From Glycine soja (Eukaryota; Streptophyta; Magnoliopsida; Fabales; Fabaceae): a stretch of 64,000 nt of DNA. Positions within the stretch are counted from its first letter, which is position 1, and each line of letters begins with the position of its first letter. The notes under the pieces are model-generated. The model searched no databases. It saw nothing but the letters and a program-made list of their open reading frames with translations, and was not told the origin of the DNA. Shown piece by piece: positions 33,027 to 44,828 of the stretch. The stretch lies in contig NC_041004.1 in NCBI RefSeq assembly GCF_004193775.1, positions 8,145,309 to 8,209,308 of the forward strand, in the 5' to 3' direction. Position numbers and translations under genes: made by a program.

Positions 33027-35509
33027 ATGGGACTGCAGCTGATTTTCTTGCTAATTGAGCTGCATTTAGATTTTTGCACTCAGCAGGTCCATGAATATGC
33101 AGGTATGAGCATAATTCAGGTGTTCTGAATTAGTTTTTGAATGTTGGATACTGTTTGAGTGTTGTATCTGGTTATATATGTGGTTCAAAATTTGTTATGG
33201 TTCACATATTCTATGTCTTTGGATGTCTATAATCTTTGCTGAATTGGGTTTCTTTGATGATTCTCTCCTTAAAGTTCATACCTATGCAGTTCATGTGTAT
33301 CAAAATTGGCTTACCTATAACTAACTAACCCGTATGCTAGGTTCGCTTTAGTTCACATTCACACTTCATTACTTACATTGGAAAATATTGAAATGTTGAT
33401 CAAACCTCTAATTTCACTACAGTCCAATTCTTTTAAGAAAAGGTTAGATGGCATCTTTATATTTTGTTCAGTTTGGTATAATAAAGCAATGCAATAGCTT
33501 TGGACAATCATCATGAATTTATTAAAAGTTTTCAAATTACATAAAGGAAATAATATTTGAAGTGAATTTTTCACATGGGACCTGGATCAGTAGATCAATT
33601 GGTTCGATCTCTGCTGACTAATATCATATACCTAATTAGAACAGGGTTCTTAGACGAAAAAAAAACATAGTGGTAATAGCCTTGTATTTTAGTGTTAACA
33701 TTTAACATTTTAGGCACAGGCCATTGTTTTTGGTTAGTATATTTGATAGTGAGAGAGTGCAACCACTAGGTGGACACCAAACTTTGGATTGTACAAGCGC
33801 CAGGTTGCTCACTTTTGGTGGGGATGGTGTCAATAATTTAGCAACTTGATAATCAGTGCAAGACTTATACAGAAAAATAAGAAATCTAATTTGTTTTTGC
33901 TATTGCTATGAACATTTTAGCTAGGCATAGATATGTGATAATCACCCTATGAGTATTGTATGGCATTGGTTGCCATTACTTGCTGCACGAACAAGATCTC
34001 GTGAACAAATTTACTTCAACATCAATTTTTGTTTCTAGTCATCTCATTGATATAACTTGTATTTCTTTAGGCTAATCCAAATACTAATGTGAATTTTGTC
34101 TATTAGATAAATATTATGACTAGAACAAAGCACCAATATAAAACAGATGTTGTTACTTCTTTGATTTTGAATGCCTGTGGTCGTGGAGTGCAACCTGAGG
34201 CCAAAACAGATGTCCTATTAGATAAATATTTCATTCTTCTGTAAACTTCTATTGAATAGGTCCTTCAGTCTTCAAATCACAACCTCCTTTCTCCTCACCA
34301 AATATTAAGGATATTCATGCCCCTGCAACTGCACCATCACCAGCAACTCTGCCAGGTCAGCTGGATGGTATAAAATTTTACTTTTTGTCATTGCTTTTAC
34401 AGTTTACCTGTGTTCTTATATTTCATTTACCTGATTATTTATTGTATCCTTTTTGGATCAGTACCCTCTCCTTCACCTAGAATTTCTCCTCTAGGTTCAT
34501 CGTTGAAGAAGAAAAAGACTCCACCACCAGCATATACATTGATTCTGCCACCTCCACCTCCTAATAAGGGTAATCTAATAATAATCCTGCAATTGTATTA
34601 GCTTAGAGTATCGTTAAAATTACACTAGTTTTTCATTTTCAATCAACTCAATAAAATTATCTAATTTTTTTTTTTTTGGGATAAACCAAATAAACTATCT
34701 AATGTTTTATCCTGCATGTAGATTGCTTGTCGATGACTTGCTTGGAGCCCTTGACATATACAGCTCCTGGGTCACCTTGTGGTTGTGTATGGCCGCTTCA
34801 GTTTAAACTCCATATCAACATTGCAATATACAAGTTTTTTCCGTAGGTTTCAGAGCTAGCCAAGGAAATTGCAACAAGTGTTCTGCTGAACCATACCCAG
34901 GTTCGCATTGTGGGAGCAGATGCAGCTAATCAGCAACTGGAGAAGATCACTGTTCTCCTAGACTTAGTACCCAAAGGAGTAAAATTTGATGATACCAGTG
35001 CAATTTTAATATATAAGAAATTCTGGTACAGGGAGATTCTGATAGATGCTTCGGTCTTTGGTGCTTATGAAGTACTCTATGTTCATTCACCAGGTTATAC
35101 ATTTGTTATGACTTTGCTAAGACTCTTTTTTTCTTCATAAAGTGAATTTCTATGGTATGTTTGGTTTTATTAGTAGATATTTCTCTTTACATTCATACTT
35201 TTCAATAACAATTGCAGGTCTTCCTCCATCTCCACCGTCAACTCCCTCAGATGCTTCTGGTATAGATGATGGGCCAAATCCAGGACATGACAACAATGGA
35301 ACGATAATGAAACCTTTAGGAGTAGATGTCCCAAAGAAGAAAAAAGAAGGGAATAATGGAAGACTGATTGTTATATTTGTGCTGTCATCATGTTATATTT
35401 GTTGTATTCATTGGTCTTGCTTGGCTTTGTCTGCTGAAATGCCGCACCTATGTTCGTGAACATAAACCAGTTCCAGATGGTTTTATTTCATCCTCTTCCA
35501 AACAATCAA
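33027..35509 (+). pseudogene. ALE2: Captured ALE2-type receptor-like kinase: ectodomain and TM exons, kinase missing
   Basis: Five exons with retained introns are visible: 33027-33102 (signal peptide, MGLQLIFLLIELHLDFCTQQ), 34260-34355 (Pro/Ser-rich), 34462-34569 (KKKKTPPPAYTLILPPPPPN), 34722-35093 (CLEPLTYTAPGSPCGCVWPL; later LDLVPKGVKFDD and FGAYEVLYVHSPG) and 35218-35509 (LPPSPPSTPS, LGVDVPKKKKEGNNGR, then the membrane helix and KPVPDGFISSSSKQS). ALE2 is a plasma-membrane receptor-like kinase acting in epidermis formation. TAG 34844-34846 replaces an expected Leu codon, and a frameshift near 35390 breaks the membrane helix. The kinase exons are absent. Identification rests on the distinctive ectodomain. 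Confidence 0.88.
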
Positions 35510-37201
35510 GTAAGTGCAATTAATGACTCTGTCAAAATTTTGTTGGAAGTTTAGAGACTGTACAAAGAAAGTTCTTTTCTATAATGATTAATGTCATGAA
35601 ACTATTCTTTTGTCTTGGGAAGCTGCTATACTTCTGAAGCCAGATACGAGCAGAGGTGGAGGTATGGATCCTGGTGGCTATGTAAAGGTTAAATGCATAG
35701 CTTGTGGACATCGAAATGAAAGGTAATTGCCAACAACCAACTATCCCAAATGCTTAAGCTCTTAGGTGAAGATACAAATGGTTATATATGTATATATTAT
35801 ATTTCTAACAGTAATGGTAGTGGAGAAAAAAAAATGATTAATGTGCTGACCTACATGCTGCTAGATCTTTTATTTGTTCTTTTCTTTAAGTATTTTGGTA
35901 GATTTTTATCTGATTTTTAGGTTTGTGCTGCTGACAGCCATGCTGCTAGACCTTTTTCCTGTTTTGTATGGATAGTTCATATTTGCCACAAAAGTTATGC
36001 TGGCAAAATCCATTTTATGGAGTAGATGGATAACTTCAGTATGTTGAAGGACAGTTGATGTCTTCTCCTCTTGTTAATCATTTTCTTCCCTTAATTGTTA
36101 TTTCTTTTATTTCTTGACTTATTTCCCTTTTTAGTTGGAATAGTTTGTTGCTTTATTCTGGGCAAACAATTATGAGCCTAAGTGTATATAATGTAAATAC
36201 CTTTGCACTATAAAATTATCAATAATAATATTCCGAAATTCATTGTGGGTTAACTATAAATATTTATTTCTATCACAAACAAGTAGTTTTTATTTTTAAT
36301 CTAATGATTACAATGGATAAAATTGCTCCTATATATACTTTTTCACGTTTAATTCAGGAACCTCAAGAGTCTAATTCTTTTTTTAATTCTCAAAAGCTTA
36401 ACAATCTGCACAGGCTAATCAAAGATAAAATATAAGTTGTATTAATTACTATAAATATAACCTCAAGTGTGTAGATAAGATAAGAATGTTAAAGCTGATG
36501 AGTTCGCATATAAGAAAAAGATAAGATTAGGAACAAATATATCTGAGAGAGAAGACAAAAAAAAACTTTGTATGTGAGGAGACTAAACAGAAGCTTTAGT
36601 GTAAAAAGTGGTTCAATGTGGTAGTTATAGTATTTGACAGGAAGAAAAGAAACAAAGCCAAATGAAAATAAGAAAGAGATAAATGGGAAAAGAGAAATAA
36701 AAAAAATAACATAAGTTTTTAATTTTTTTATTTGAGAAAAAATAACATAAGTTTTTAAGTTTTTTATTTGAGAAAAAATAGAAGTGAAGTTGAGAAAAAA
36801 TAATATTGTAATTTCTTTTAAGTTTTTTTGATTTACTATAAAAAGCTTTTATAGTAAATTAAACAAATTTGGACAGTCTGTTATATGTTCAGTGGCCAAG
36901 TTACGTAATGAAGTTTTACTAGCATCGCTGACTCACTTGCTCTTCTTATTATACCCTGGGTTTCTTTTAATAGTTTATTATTTCTTGTTAACATATTGCC
37001 ATCTCTATAATCGTTGCATATTTGCGTGCATCTTATGGCTTCACCTTTTGACCATTTCTTCATATTGTTGTTACTAATGGAGAATGGTCCTATTATGATT
37101 GGATTAAGTTGAGACCAGAATTTCTCGTGAGATATTAGTCAAAAATTTTCACGATTGAGTATTATATATTACATATTGTTCATGATATCACATATTAACA
37201 G
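35510..37201. other. CACTA 3 interior with one unidentified exon-like block
   Basis: 35630-35722 reads ILLKPDTSRGGGMDPGGYVK, then VKCIACGHRNER, and ends at GGTAATTG, a plausible donor. The C-x2-C pair suggests a zinc-binding piece, but I do not recognise the gene. The rest is AT-rich and non-coding, including a short direct repeat at about 36690-36790 (AAAAATAACATAAGTTTTTA). Confidence 0.45.
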
Positions 37202-37497
37202 TTTGCTCAGAGAGATGAATGGACTATATGCTTTGTGACACGTGCTTCAAAACTCATGGGGCTGGCAATACATTAGCTGCAACTGTGTTATATATGTGCT
37301 GGAAATATTGATAAAACTATTGAAAATTGGTGAAGGAGCCTCTCAAATGAGCACGAGGGAAAATCTTATGTTGACCTTCTTCAGGTAAGATTGACCCTAT
37401 AAAATTTCCTCTTACCAATATTACCGCTAGAAAATTGACAAGATTATCTATTGTTAGGATTTAATGGAAAAGACTATTGTTCTTGTCTTGGCAACTG

Positions 37498-38797
37498 TGT
37501 AACATCCCATTTTTTTCATGAGGTGTGATAACATGTTAAATTGAGATTGCATCATTGTGATTGAGATTAAGTGTATGTGATAAATTGAGTATGTATATGA
37601 TTGAGATATATATGTGCATTGAGGTGTTGTGTGCATTGAGTTGTGAACTATGAATTGTACAATCACACGATCATAAGTCCCTTCAAGGGCGACGAGTTAA
37701 TGCTAAGTCCCATTTAGGGTGACGAGTTGATGTTAAGTCCCTTTTTGGGCGACGAGTTAATGTTAAGTCCCTTTAAGGGCGGCGAGTTAATGATAAGACC
37801 TTTAAAGGGCGACGAGTTAAAATTATTTTGAGAACAATTGAGGAGTTGTGTGTTTTGTACAATTCATAGATAGAGACTGTGTGCTAAAATATTTTCTGGG
37901 TTGGACCTGAATCAGGAGGGAGAGGCCCTGACGGACTCTTCGGAGTGTAGGCCTTGGGGGTCACACGGTTTGAGTGCTCCTTTAAGCCTATGTTGATCCC
38001 ATATGGTTGGAGCATTCTCGCAAAACACTGTGACCCTGACTGGTCTCCCTATGATATTACCTAGTGAGAGTGACTTGACTTGCTAGTGTGTGGTTTGTCT
38101 TGTCATGTACTCCTAGGCGCCCGACGAGATTTTTCACTGACATGGTACCACATTGCATATAGGCTTGAGTCTTAGCATAACTGTTTCATGCGCTTGCTAA
38201 TTGTTTATTGTGAAATTGATGTGTTATTATGTCTTGATCAGAGCGTGTGATTCTTGTGTAATGTGATTGATGATTGAAAAGTGTGATTGATGGATGAAAA
38301 GTGAACTTTGAATGACAAAGTGGTGGAATTACCTGAATTACGTGTAAGTAAGTTTTATTTGGTTTATATGATATGTATATCTAGCTGTCTTGTTTCTCTA
38401 TTGGTTAGGAATGTGATAACTCACTCACTGTGTGTTGTTTGTGTTTGGATCCTGTGATGATCTTGAACTTTGTGTTCGGGGGAGTAGATGACTAGGTGAA
38501 TTGTTTTAAGGAACATTATGCTGAAGGACGTCGAGACACAACGCTCTGATAGAATCTGACAGTGAGACATAAGTTTTTGTATTAGTTGCATGATGTTAGT
38601 CTATTTTATTTTATTTCATTGATTTAATAAAATATCTATGTAAATTTTGACAGCCTTATTTTGAGCCGAATATGTTTTAATAAGTTTTAATTGATAATAG
38701 TGAAGTGAATGTGAACCTTTTACCCGTGTGAATTTGGTTACCAATATTTTTATATATTTTGTTTATTTATATATATGTCGGGGTAGAGGGTGTCACA
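37498..38797 (+). mobile_element. Solo LTR, 1,300 bp, inserted in the captured SEC31 exon
   Basis: It starts TGTAACATCCCATTTTTTTC and ends GGTAGAGGGTGTCACA, and AACTG flanks both ends (37493-37497, 38798-38802). Its 3' part from about 37885 closely matches the reverse-oriented 3.0-kb LTR at 45355-48378 (CTGAATCAGGAGGGAGAGGC, TGATCCCATATGGTTGGAGC). Its first about 340 bp differ and hold a 34-bp tandem repeat. The large U3/promoter part present in the longer copy is missing here. Confidence 0.9.
37672..37822 (+). repeat. Tandem 31-35-bp repeat inside the solo LTR
   Basis: About five copies of a unit with TAAGTCCCTTTAAGGGCGAC and GAGTTAATG lie in a row. CCCTTTAAAGGG-like halves make each unit partly palindromic. 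Confidence 0.8.
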
Positions 38798-39392
38798 AAC
38801 TGAACAGAAGCGGTTTAGTGTTTGCTTCTCTGTGCAACCTTGTTGAGAAACACCATAATTATTTGGTAAATTTCATATCTTACATTATTTTATTATTTAA
38901 GGATTCTTGATTGGAGAGACCTATTTTCATATTTTTTTAGTTATTTGATTAATTATTATCTTGTTAAATTCAGCTGCTAGTGTTTCCATTTTTTAATTGT
39001 CAAAACTTGCTGTAAACCTATATTTTCTTCACTTTTTTGTTTCCTTTTCGAATAGTTATTGCTTGCAGAGAAAGACTTCAAAACTACTGTTTTTATTTTT
39101 TAAGTTCTCAATCACATAGTGGGTCCTATTATGGTGCTGATAATTTCAATTATAATAGCAATTATTATCAGGTAGTTATTTAACTTTGTTGTTTACCATT
39201 TTGTTTTTTTTGTGCAGAACATGTCTTTTTACAATTTGAAATTATTCCAAATAATATGTGTGGTTTAGGAGCCCGTACCCACTCAATTGTAGCGTGGTGT
39301 TTCTGGAATTCAATATCCTGAAAGCTATCAGTAGCCATTTGATCCTAGATATGGATGAGGCTATAGTGTTCCTACTCCATGTAAAAAGATGT

Positions 39393-39906
39393 CATTAAAA
39401 TAATTATACAAACACGAAGATAATAAAAATAATATTATCACTTTATTTTTTTTTATAACCACTGTAATTAGAGTATTTAACTCTCAAAATATCTATGGAT
39501 GTTTTAATCCATTGAGCTAGAGCTAGTTAGTTACAGGTAACTCCCCACACACACTTATTATTCCTCATAATGTTTTTAAATTTACTGACATATAGATTCT
39601 CGAGGCTCACTTCATCAATTCCTCATTTTTTTTCTCTAGAAGTTTAATAACATTGATTAAAATCATTTATTTAAAAAAAAACATTCTAAAACTGTTTTCT
39701 AAAAAATCATTTTAAAAAGTATATCCTTTTAAGACGATTTTTAATTAAAAATCGTCTTAATTTTTAACTAAAAATCAAAATATTTTTTTTAAAATAGTTT
39801 TTTATGAAACCGTCGTAGAAAGTCGACGTTAGATATGACAGTGTTTAATAACCGATTTAGAATAATTTTTTTAACCAACGTAAAATAGTTTTTTTTTTAG
39901 GTTGTG
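39393..39906. repeat. CACTA 3 right subterminal region
   Basis: AT-rich DNA with AAGACGATTTTTAATTAAAA, AATCGTCTTAATT, ACCGTCGTAGAAAGTCGACG and CCAACGTAAAATAG. These GACG/CGTC motifs are like those at the right side of CACTA 2. They support the right boundary at 39906. Confidence 0.5.
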
Positions 39907-39909
39907 ATG

Positions 39910-42299
39910 ATTTTATTACTATATTCTTATTGCTTTTGATTGTGTGAGTAAACTGCGATTTATTCTTTATCATGGATTTATTTAATTTTGGGATCCTTTT
40001 GTTTTAAATAATGGTATAAATTATTTAGTTTGTATTATTATAATATTTAAAATAGCAATAATTTTGTGGCTTAACGAAAGAATATGGTTTGACTTTCGGC
40101 TTAAAAATAGAATTGCAACTGCAAATACTACTTTATTTTCAAATGACCGATCTAATAGAGAGATTAATTAGGTATCAAATAAAAATCTCACTAACTCTTT
40201 ATTACGTAAAAAAAAAAATATTGCAATTATTTCACTTTCCACATGACTTTGTGTTTTCAAAGCTGAGTGTTAAGCACCAATATTCAAAACTGATAACTAT
40301 GGTCCCAAATCGCTGTCTAAAGTTCAAATGCTTATTAAAGCTGTAAGTCTGGTCAATCTTCTGTATGTTAATATTCTAACCTCAGCTGTGTTGACTATTG
40401 ATAGAGTTGACATTTGGAAAATCTCATAGTGCATGTGCATCATATCATATGTATAAACATTGATAAAAGCTAGCTAGAATTCATGGGGTATGTGATGTTT
40501 TCTACCCATCCTTTTATTGGGCATTTAATTATTTAGGCATATTGTCATCCTAAGACCTATTTGTTCTCTTTTTCTGAATTTTTTTTATTGTTATACTTTG
40601 TACTATTGCCCAATCATGTGTTGTTGAGAGATCTATGTGCTCAAAGAAATTGGGGCTCTAATTCCTAGGGAAAATCAACTGTTTTGGAGATGAATCTAGG
40701 AACTTTCTAGGATTGACAATGAAACCTTGTTGCAAAAAGTTCTCTTTCTCTCCCTTCTCTCTTATGTACTTATAGTTATGATTTGTTCCTTTTAATAATT
40801 TCCATTCTATATTTCTATATGCACAATTGCTTTGTAAACTGAGTTTGTTTGGATAATTTTTTAAAAAAAAATATTTTTAAGAGAAAAAAATAAAATAAAT
40901 TTTTTCATAAGTTAAAATTAATTTATATACAAATTAAAAATATTTTTTTAGAGAAACTAATATGAGAGAGTTTTTATAAATTAGCTTAAGTTAATTTTAG
41001 TTTATCAAGAATTTTATTTATCTTAATTTTTTTTCTAAAAGTACTTTTAGAAAAGATTATCCAAATAGGCTCTATATGGCTGAGAATAATGAACTTCTGA
41101 GTTTGCTTTCTCTATGATGGTTCGCATACATTGTTGATTTTTCTATTCCCATGATCTACTTAATTTCTTGCAATTTCCATGTTTCAAGGGTACAAAAAGT
41201 TTGACTTTCCACTTCTAAAGTTTGACTTCCCATGATCTACTAATGGGAAATGAACACTTGATCATATGAAGAATTTGTTATGATTTTCCTTCGTTTAAAA
41301 AGGATGGCTAATTGATGAGCATCTATGAAGACCCTTCCATTTTGACAATAATGGGAATGGCTGTATTGATCCAGATGAGCTAGGAATGCCGTGAGCCTTT
41401 ACAGAAGATACAGCTGTTGATTTTAATTTCTCAGCATACTGAATAGTTTCGGACTAAAAGATACTTTGGATAAACTTCTCAGCATTTAGGAGAAGAAAAT
41501 AAAAAAATAAAAAATAAAATGAATTGAATTTCAACAATTTAAAATCAACTTATGCACACTTTTAAAAAACTTCTTGAGAGAACTTTTATATATATTGATT
41601 TTAACTTTGCTAATTTTTTTTTTACTTCATGTTATTTATTTTATTTTCGTAGTACTTGTTGAAAAGTTTATCTAACCTAAGTGTTGGCCTGTATTCAATT
41701 TCTTTCAAAACATTGTAATTTTCTCCCTTGGTTAGATTTGCTGTTTTTTAAAATGAAATGGAATACGTACAACATAATAAAATGAAACTTAATATATATA
41801 TATATATATATTAATTATGATGAAATGAAATAAAATTTATGTTCTATTATTTGAGTAGGAAAACGGATCAGAATGTATTAATATTATTATTTGAAAAATA
41901 TGAACAACAACATATTTCTCATTCCCATGCAATTCATTTGAGTTTCTTTTTATGCTACCTAGTACTTGGTTGAGAAATATGAGCGTTTGTCCATTATCTG
42001 TGACGATTTTGAACAAGCATGTGATGATTTTGCACTTTCAAACTAGTCGAGAAAAATAGAACGAAAAATTGCAATTTTGAAGAATCGTATGTGATGATCC
42101 TGCATTGTTTGAGCTTTCTAATCCCCAGACTCAGAATATAACCAAATTTTATACTTTCTTTTCTCTTCTCGGAAACCAATCAAAATTGAACTTTGAGTAT
42201 CAATAGTTGATCTCACAAATTAAATTGCAACCGGTCATCACACAGAACAAGCAGTTTAGCTTATCTCCTTATAAGAGAGCAAGATTTATGTCTTTGGGT
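39910..42299. other. Intergenic spacer with two MITE-like elements
   Basis: The first MITE-like element (40841-41072) has ends GAGTTTGTTTGGATAA and, in complement, GAGCCTATTTGGATAA. The second (about 41447-41690) has a weaker pair (TTTGGATAAACTTCTC against AGATAAACTTTTCAAC). A (TA)n run lies at about 41793-41811. Otherwise only the EF-hand relic listed separately is seen. Confidence 0.55.
41312..41400 (+). pseudogene. EF-hand relic, CDPK-like
   Basis: The plus strand encodes HFDNNGNGCIDPDELG after an IDEHL-like phrase interrupted by a stop. D-N-N-G-N-G-x-I-D-x-x-E is a complete EF-hand calcium loop. In calcium-dependent protein kinases such a loop follows a DEHL-K-AF stretch. The piece is under 100 bp and isolated. 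It could come from another EF-hand gene. Confidence 0.4.
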
Positions 42300-42333
42300 G
42301 CTGTGAGTAGTGATTTGGTGGAAGAGACTGTTG

Positions 42334-42343
42334 TATATATAAG
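42334..42343 (+). promoter_or_regulatory. Probable TATA box of copia 3 5' LTR
   Basis: TATATATAAG lies about 250 bp before the LTR end, the usual place for the U3 promoter of a short copia LTR. Confidence 0.5.
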
Positions 42344-42597
42344 GGTAACTTGGGTATTCACTTAGGCTTGTAGGTAGTTAATTTAGTTAGAATTTCTGTT
42401 ATGAAATTCAGTTGTGTGAAAACATGAGAGATGAATAGAAAATACTGTTTTTCTATATTCTCAATTGTTGATAGTTATCTCTCACTAAAATTCTTCTGTT
42501 ATCATTCTTGTTCAATTCTTTCATGATCCTAGAAGTAATCTTTGCCTATGTGAAGTTAGTTGGATGGTTTTAATCCTGAACAAGTTTTCATAACAAG

Positions 42598-42610
42598 TGG
42601 TATTAGAGCT
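42598..42610 (+). other. Primer-binding site of copia 3 (initiator Met tRNA type)
   Basis: TGGTATTAGAGCT, two bases after the LTR tip, matches the usual plant copia PBS TGGTATCAGAGC except for one C-to-T change. Confidence 0.8.
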
Positions 42611-42619
42611 TGATTCACT

Positions 42620-44536
42620 GGAAAAATGATTTCAAAATTTGGAGATTAAAGATGAGGGTCTTGATGCATTCGGAGGAGATAAAGCTTTCCAAAACAAAAT
42701 GTCTGATGTAGAGAGGAAGATGATCATGGATAGAGCATACAATGCCATCATCTTGAATCTTGGAGATTGAGTACTATGAGAGGTCTCGAATGAGAAGACA
42801 ATTGTTGGTGTTTAGATCAAGATGGAAAGTCTCTACATGACAAAATCATTAGCAAATAGGCTAATCTTGAAGAAAGGATTACAGACTTTCCAAATGACAT
42901 TGGGAAAGTCGATTGTTGATCATATTGACAACTTCAGCAAGTTTATTCTTGATCTTGAAAACACTGAGGTGACTATAGATCAAGAAGATCAAGCAATCAT
43001 TCTTCTCAATTTCTTGCCTAACTCCTATGAGCACTTTGTAGAAACAATGATTCTTGGAAGGGAGTCATTAACATTGTATGAGGTTCAAATTAAACAGCAT
43101 TGGCCTCAAAAGAATTGACCAAGAAGGTTGATCCAAAAGAAATAAATGACGAAAGTCTAACAGCAAGAGGACATTCAAAAAAGAAAAATTCTTAGAAGAA
43201 AGACATATATATCAAGGTCCAAGTCACAACAAAAGCAACAAAAGGTGTGTTATCTTTGCAATAAAGAAGGTCACTTCAAGAGGAATTTCCCTAAAAGAAA
43301 AAACAAAGAAAAATCCACAAGATGAAGGAAATACAACAATGATTGATGGGTATGAGAGTGTCGAAGTTCTAACAGTTGCAACCCAAGGAGTATGAAAGAA
43401 GTGGATAATTGATTCAAGTTCCTCCTTCCACATGACCTCGAATAAGGAATTGTTTGAAACTTATAATGATCGAGAAGGAGGCTCAATTCTCTTAGGCAAC
43501 AACAAATTATGCGAGGTGATTGGGATTGGAACAATTTGATTGAAGCTACATGATGGAGTTGAAAGAATATTGGAAGATTTTAGGTATGTGCCAGAATTGA
43601 AAAAAAAATATTGATTTCTTTAGGTGTGTTTGATAGATTAGGTACTCTTTTAGAGGAAAAAAGGGAGATCTAAAGATCATTAAAGGGTCAATGCTAGTGA
43701 TGAAAGGAATTAAGAAAAATAATCTTTATTCCCTTATTGGAAGAATTGTTGTAGGATCAGTTTCGGTTGTTAAGGATAGAAAATTGTCCAAGAAAAAGAT
43801 ATGGCATATGAGACTAGAGCATGTCAGAGAGAAAAAGGGTTTTTCGGAATTCAGCAAACAAGGTCTATAAGGAAGTGACAAGTTGGAAAACCTTAATTTT
43901 TGTGAATATTGTATAAATGGGAAGTCTCACAAAGTAAAATTTAGCACTAGAGCACACACCACAAAGAAATAAGGGATTATATTCATTCTAACTTATGGGG
44001 GCATTTAAAGGGAGTAGCTAGATACTTCATGTCAATAGTTGATGATTTCTTAAGGAAACTTTGGATTCATCTATTAAAAACCAAAGATAATACATTTGAG
44101 AAATTCAAACATTGGAGAAACCTAGTTGAAAATCAAACTGAAAAGGAAGTGGAGAAGCTTAGGAAAAATAATGGATTAGAGTCTTTGTCTAAGGAGTTCA
44201 TAAAATTATGTGATGATGAAGGCATAGCAAGGGATAATACTATGGTTGGAACCCTTCAATAGAATGGATTGACTAAAAGGTTCAACAAAACTATCCTTGA
44301 AAGAGCTAGAGCAATGCTATTTGAAGTATGCCTACCTAAGAGCTTTAGGTGAGAGGCAATAGTGGCAACAACATACCTGATAAACATATGTCCCTCTAGA
44401 GCTTTGGGTCTTAAAGCTTTAATAGAAGTTTGGTCAGATCACCCTACAAACTATGGAGATTTGAAGGCATTTGGTCGTATAGCCTATGTTTATATGAAGC
44501 AATGAAAACTAAATAAAGTGTTTTTACCTTGGATAC
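42620..44536 (+). pseudogene. Copia 3 gag, zinc knuckle, protease and integrase part
   Basis: Gag: KMESLYMTKSLANRLILKKG, then DHIDNFSKFILDLEN and AIILLNFLPNSYEHFVETM (42822-43118). The zinc knuckle near 43248 is CYLCNKEGHFKRNF, with the last Cys replaced by Phe. The protease near 43400 reads WIIDSSSSFHMT, so D-S-G has become D-S-S. GAG-pre-integrase (IWHMRLEHV, later CEYCINGKSHKVKF) and integrase follow with many stops to FGRIAYVY at about 44470-44500. The protein is broken at 44539 by the CACTA insertion. Confidence 0.85.
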
Positions 44537-44828
44537 CCTCACTACTACAAAACCTGCTTATTACGACGCGCTAACAACGTCGATCGATATACCCCTGTCT
44601 TTGAAAATAATGGGATGGCACGCTCGTAATTAAATTATAAATTTAAGGACGATCATTGAAAAGACCATCGTGGTGCTTCTCTATACAAAGACGATCTTAT
44701 CCCACCGTCTTTGAATGATTATATTTTTATTATTTTTTTCTCTATCTTATTTCGCTAGCAGCTACAGAGACCTGTGACCCTTTATTTCTTTCCTTAGTCT
44801 TGCTTCTCTCTCTCTCTCTCTCTCTCGG

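Larger units (their letters stand above)
37202..39392 (+). pseudogene. SEC31: Captured SEC31 (COPII coat) exons, split by a solo LTR
   Basis: Exon 37202-37384 reads FAQRDEWTI, ASKLMGAGNTLAAT, then after frame slips AGNIDKTIEN and NEHEGKSYVDLLQ, ending at GTAAGA. The next exon starts at 37458 (DLMEKTIVLVLAT), is cut at 37497 by the solo LTR and resumes at 38803 (QKRFS, then SLCNLVEK out of frame). Later exons encode SQSHSGSYYGADNFNYNSNY (about 39096-39171) and EPVPTQL, GVSGIQYPESYQ, PFDPRYG, GYSVPTP (39269-39392), with stops where Gln or Arg is expected. SEC31 forms the outer COPII coat for ER-to-Golgi vesicles. Only the alpha-solenoid and Pro/Gln-rich parts are represented; the N-terminal WD40 propeller is absent. 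Confidence 0.88.
27633..39906. mobile_element. Probable CACTA element 3 (12.3 kb) with captured exons of at least four host genes
   Basis: The left end CGCTACTACAAAACAGTGC resembles the CACTACTACAAAA end of CACTA 2 with one changed base. It is followed by the same GACGNTTTT-type motifs (GGATGGTCGTAAAAAAATCG). The right end, read in complement, is CACAACCTAAAAAAAAAACT then ATTTTACGTTGG, matching the CACTACTATAAAAAA then TTTTACGTCGG of CACTA 2. ATG flanks both sides (27630-27632, 39907-39909). No transposase is seen. Inside, all in plus orientation, are TPR-like, Lon, ALE2-type and SEC31 pieces; three solo LTRs (29161-32412, 30310-31953, 37498-38797) add about 4.5 kb. The ends are mutated, so the boundary call is less certain than for the other two. 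Confidence 0.65.

Noticed and set aside
34910..35459. Two adjacent frames that could be taken for small intact genes
   Set aside because: They are internal parts of ALE2-type exons. The first starts at a Met downstream of the TAG at 34844, and the second reads from intron through a frameshifted exon.
37672..37822. CRISPR-like short regular repeats
   Set aside because: Units are contiguous without unique spacers, inside a plant solo LTR.
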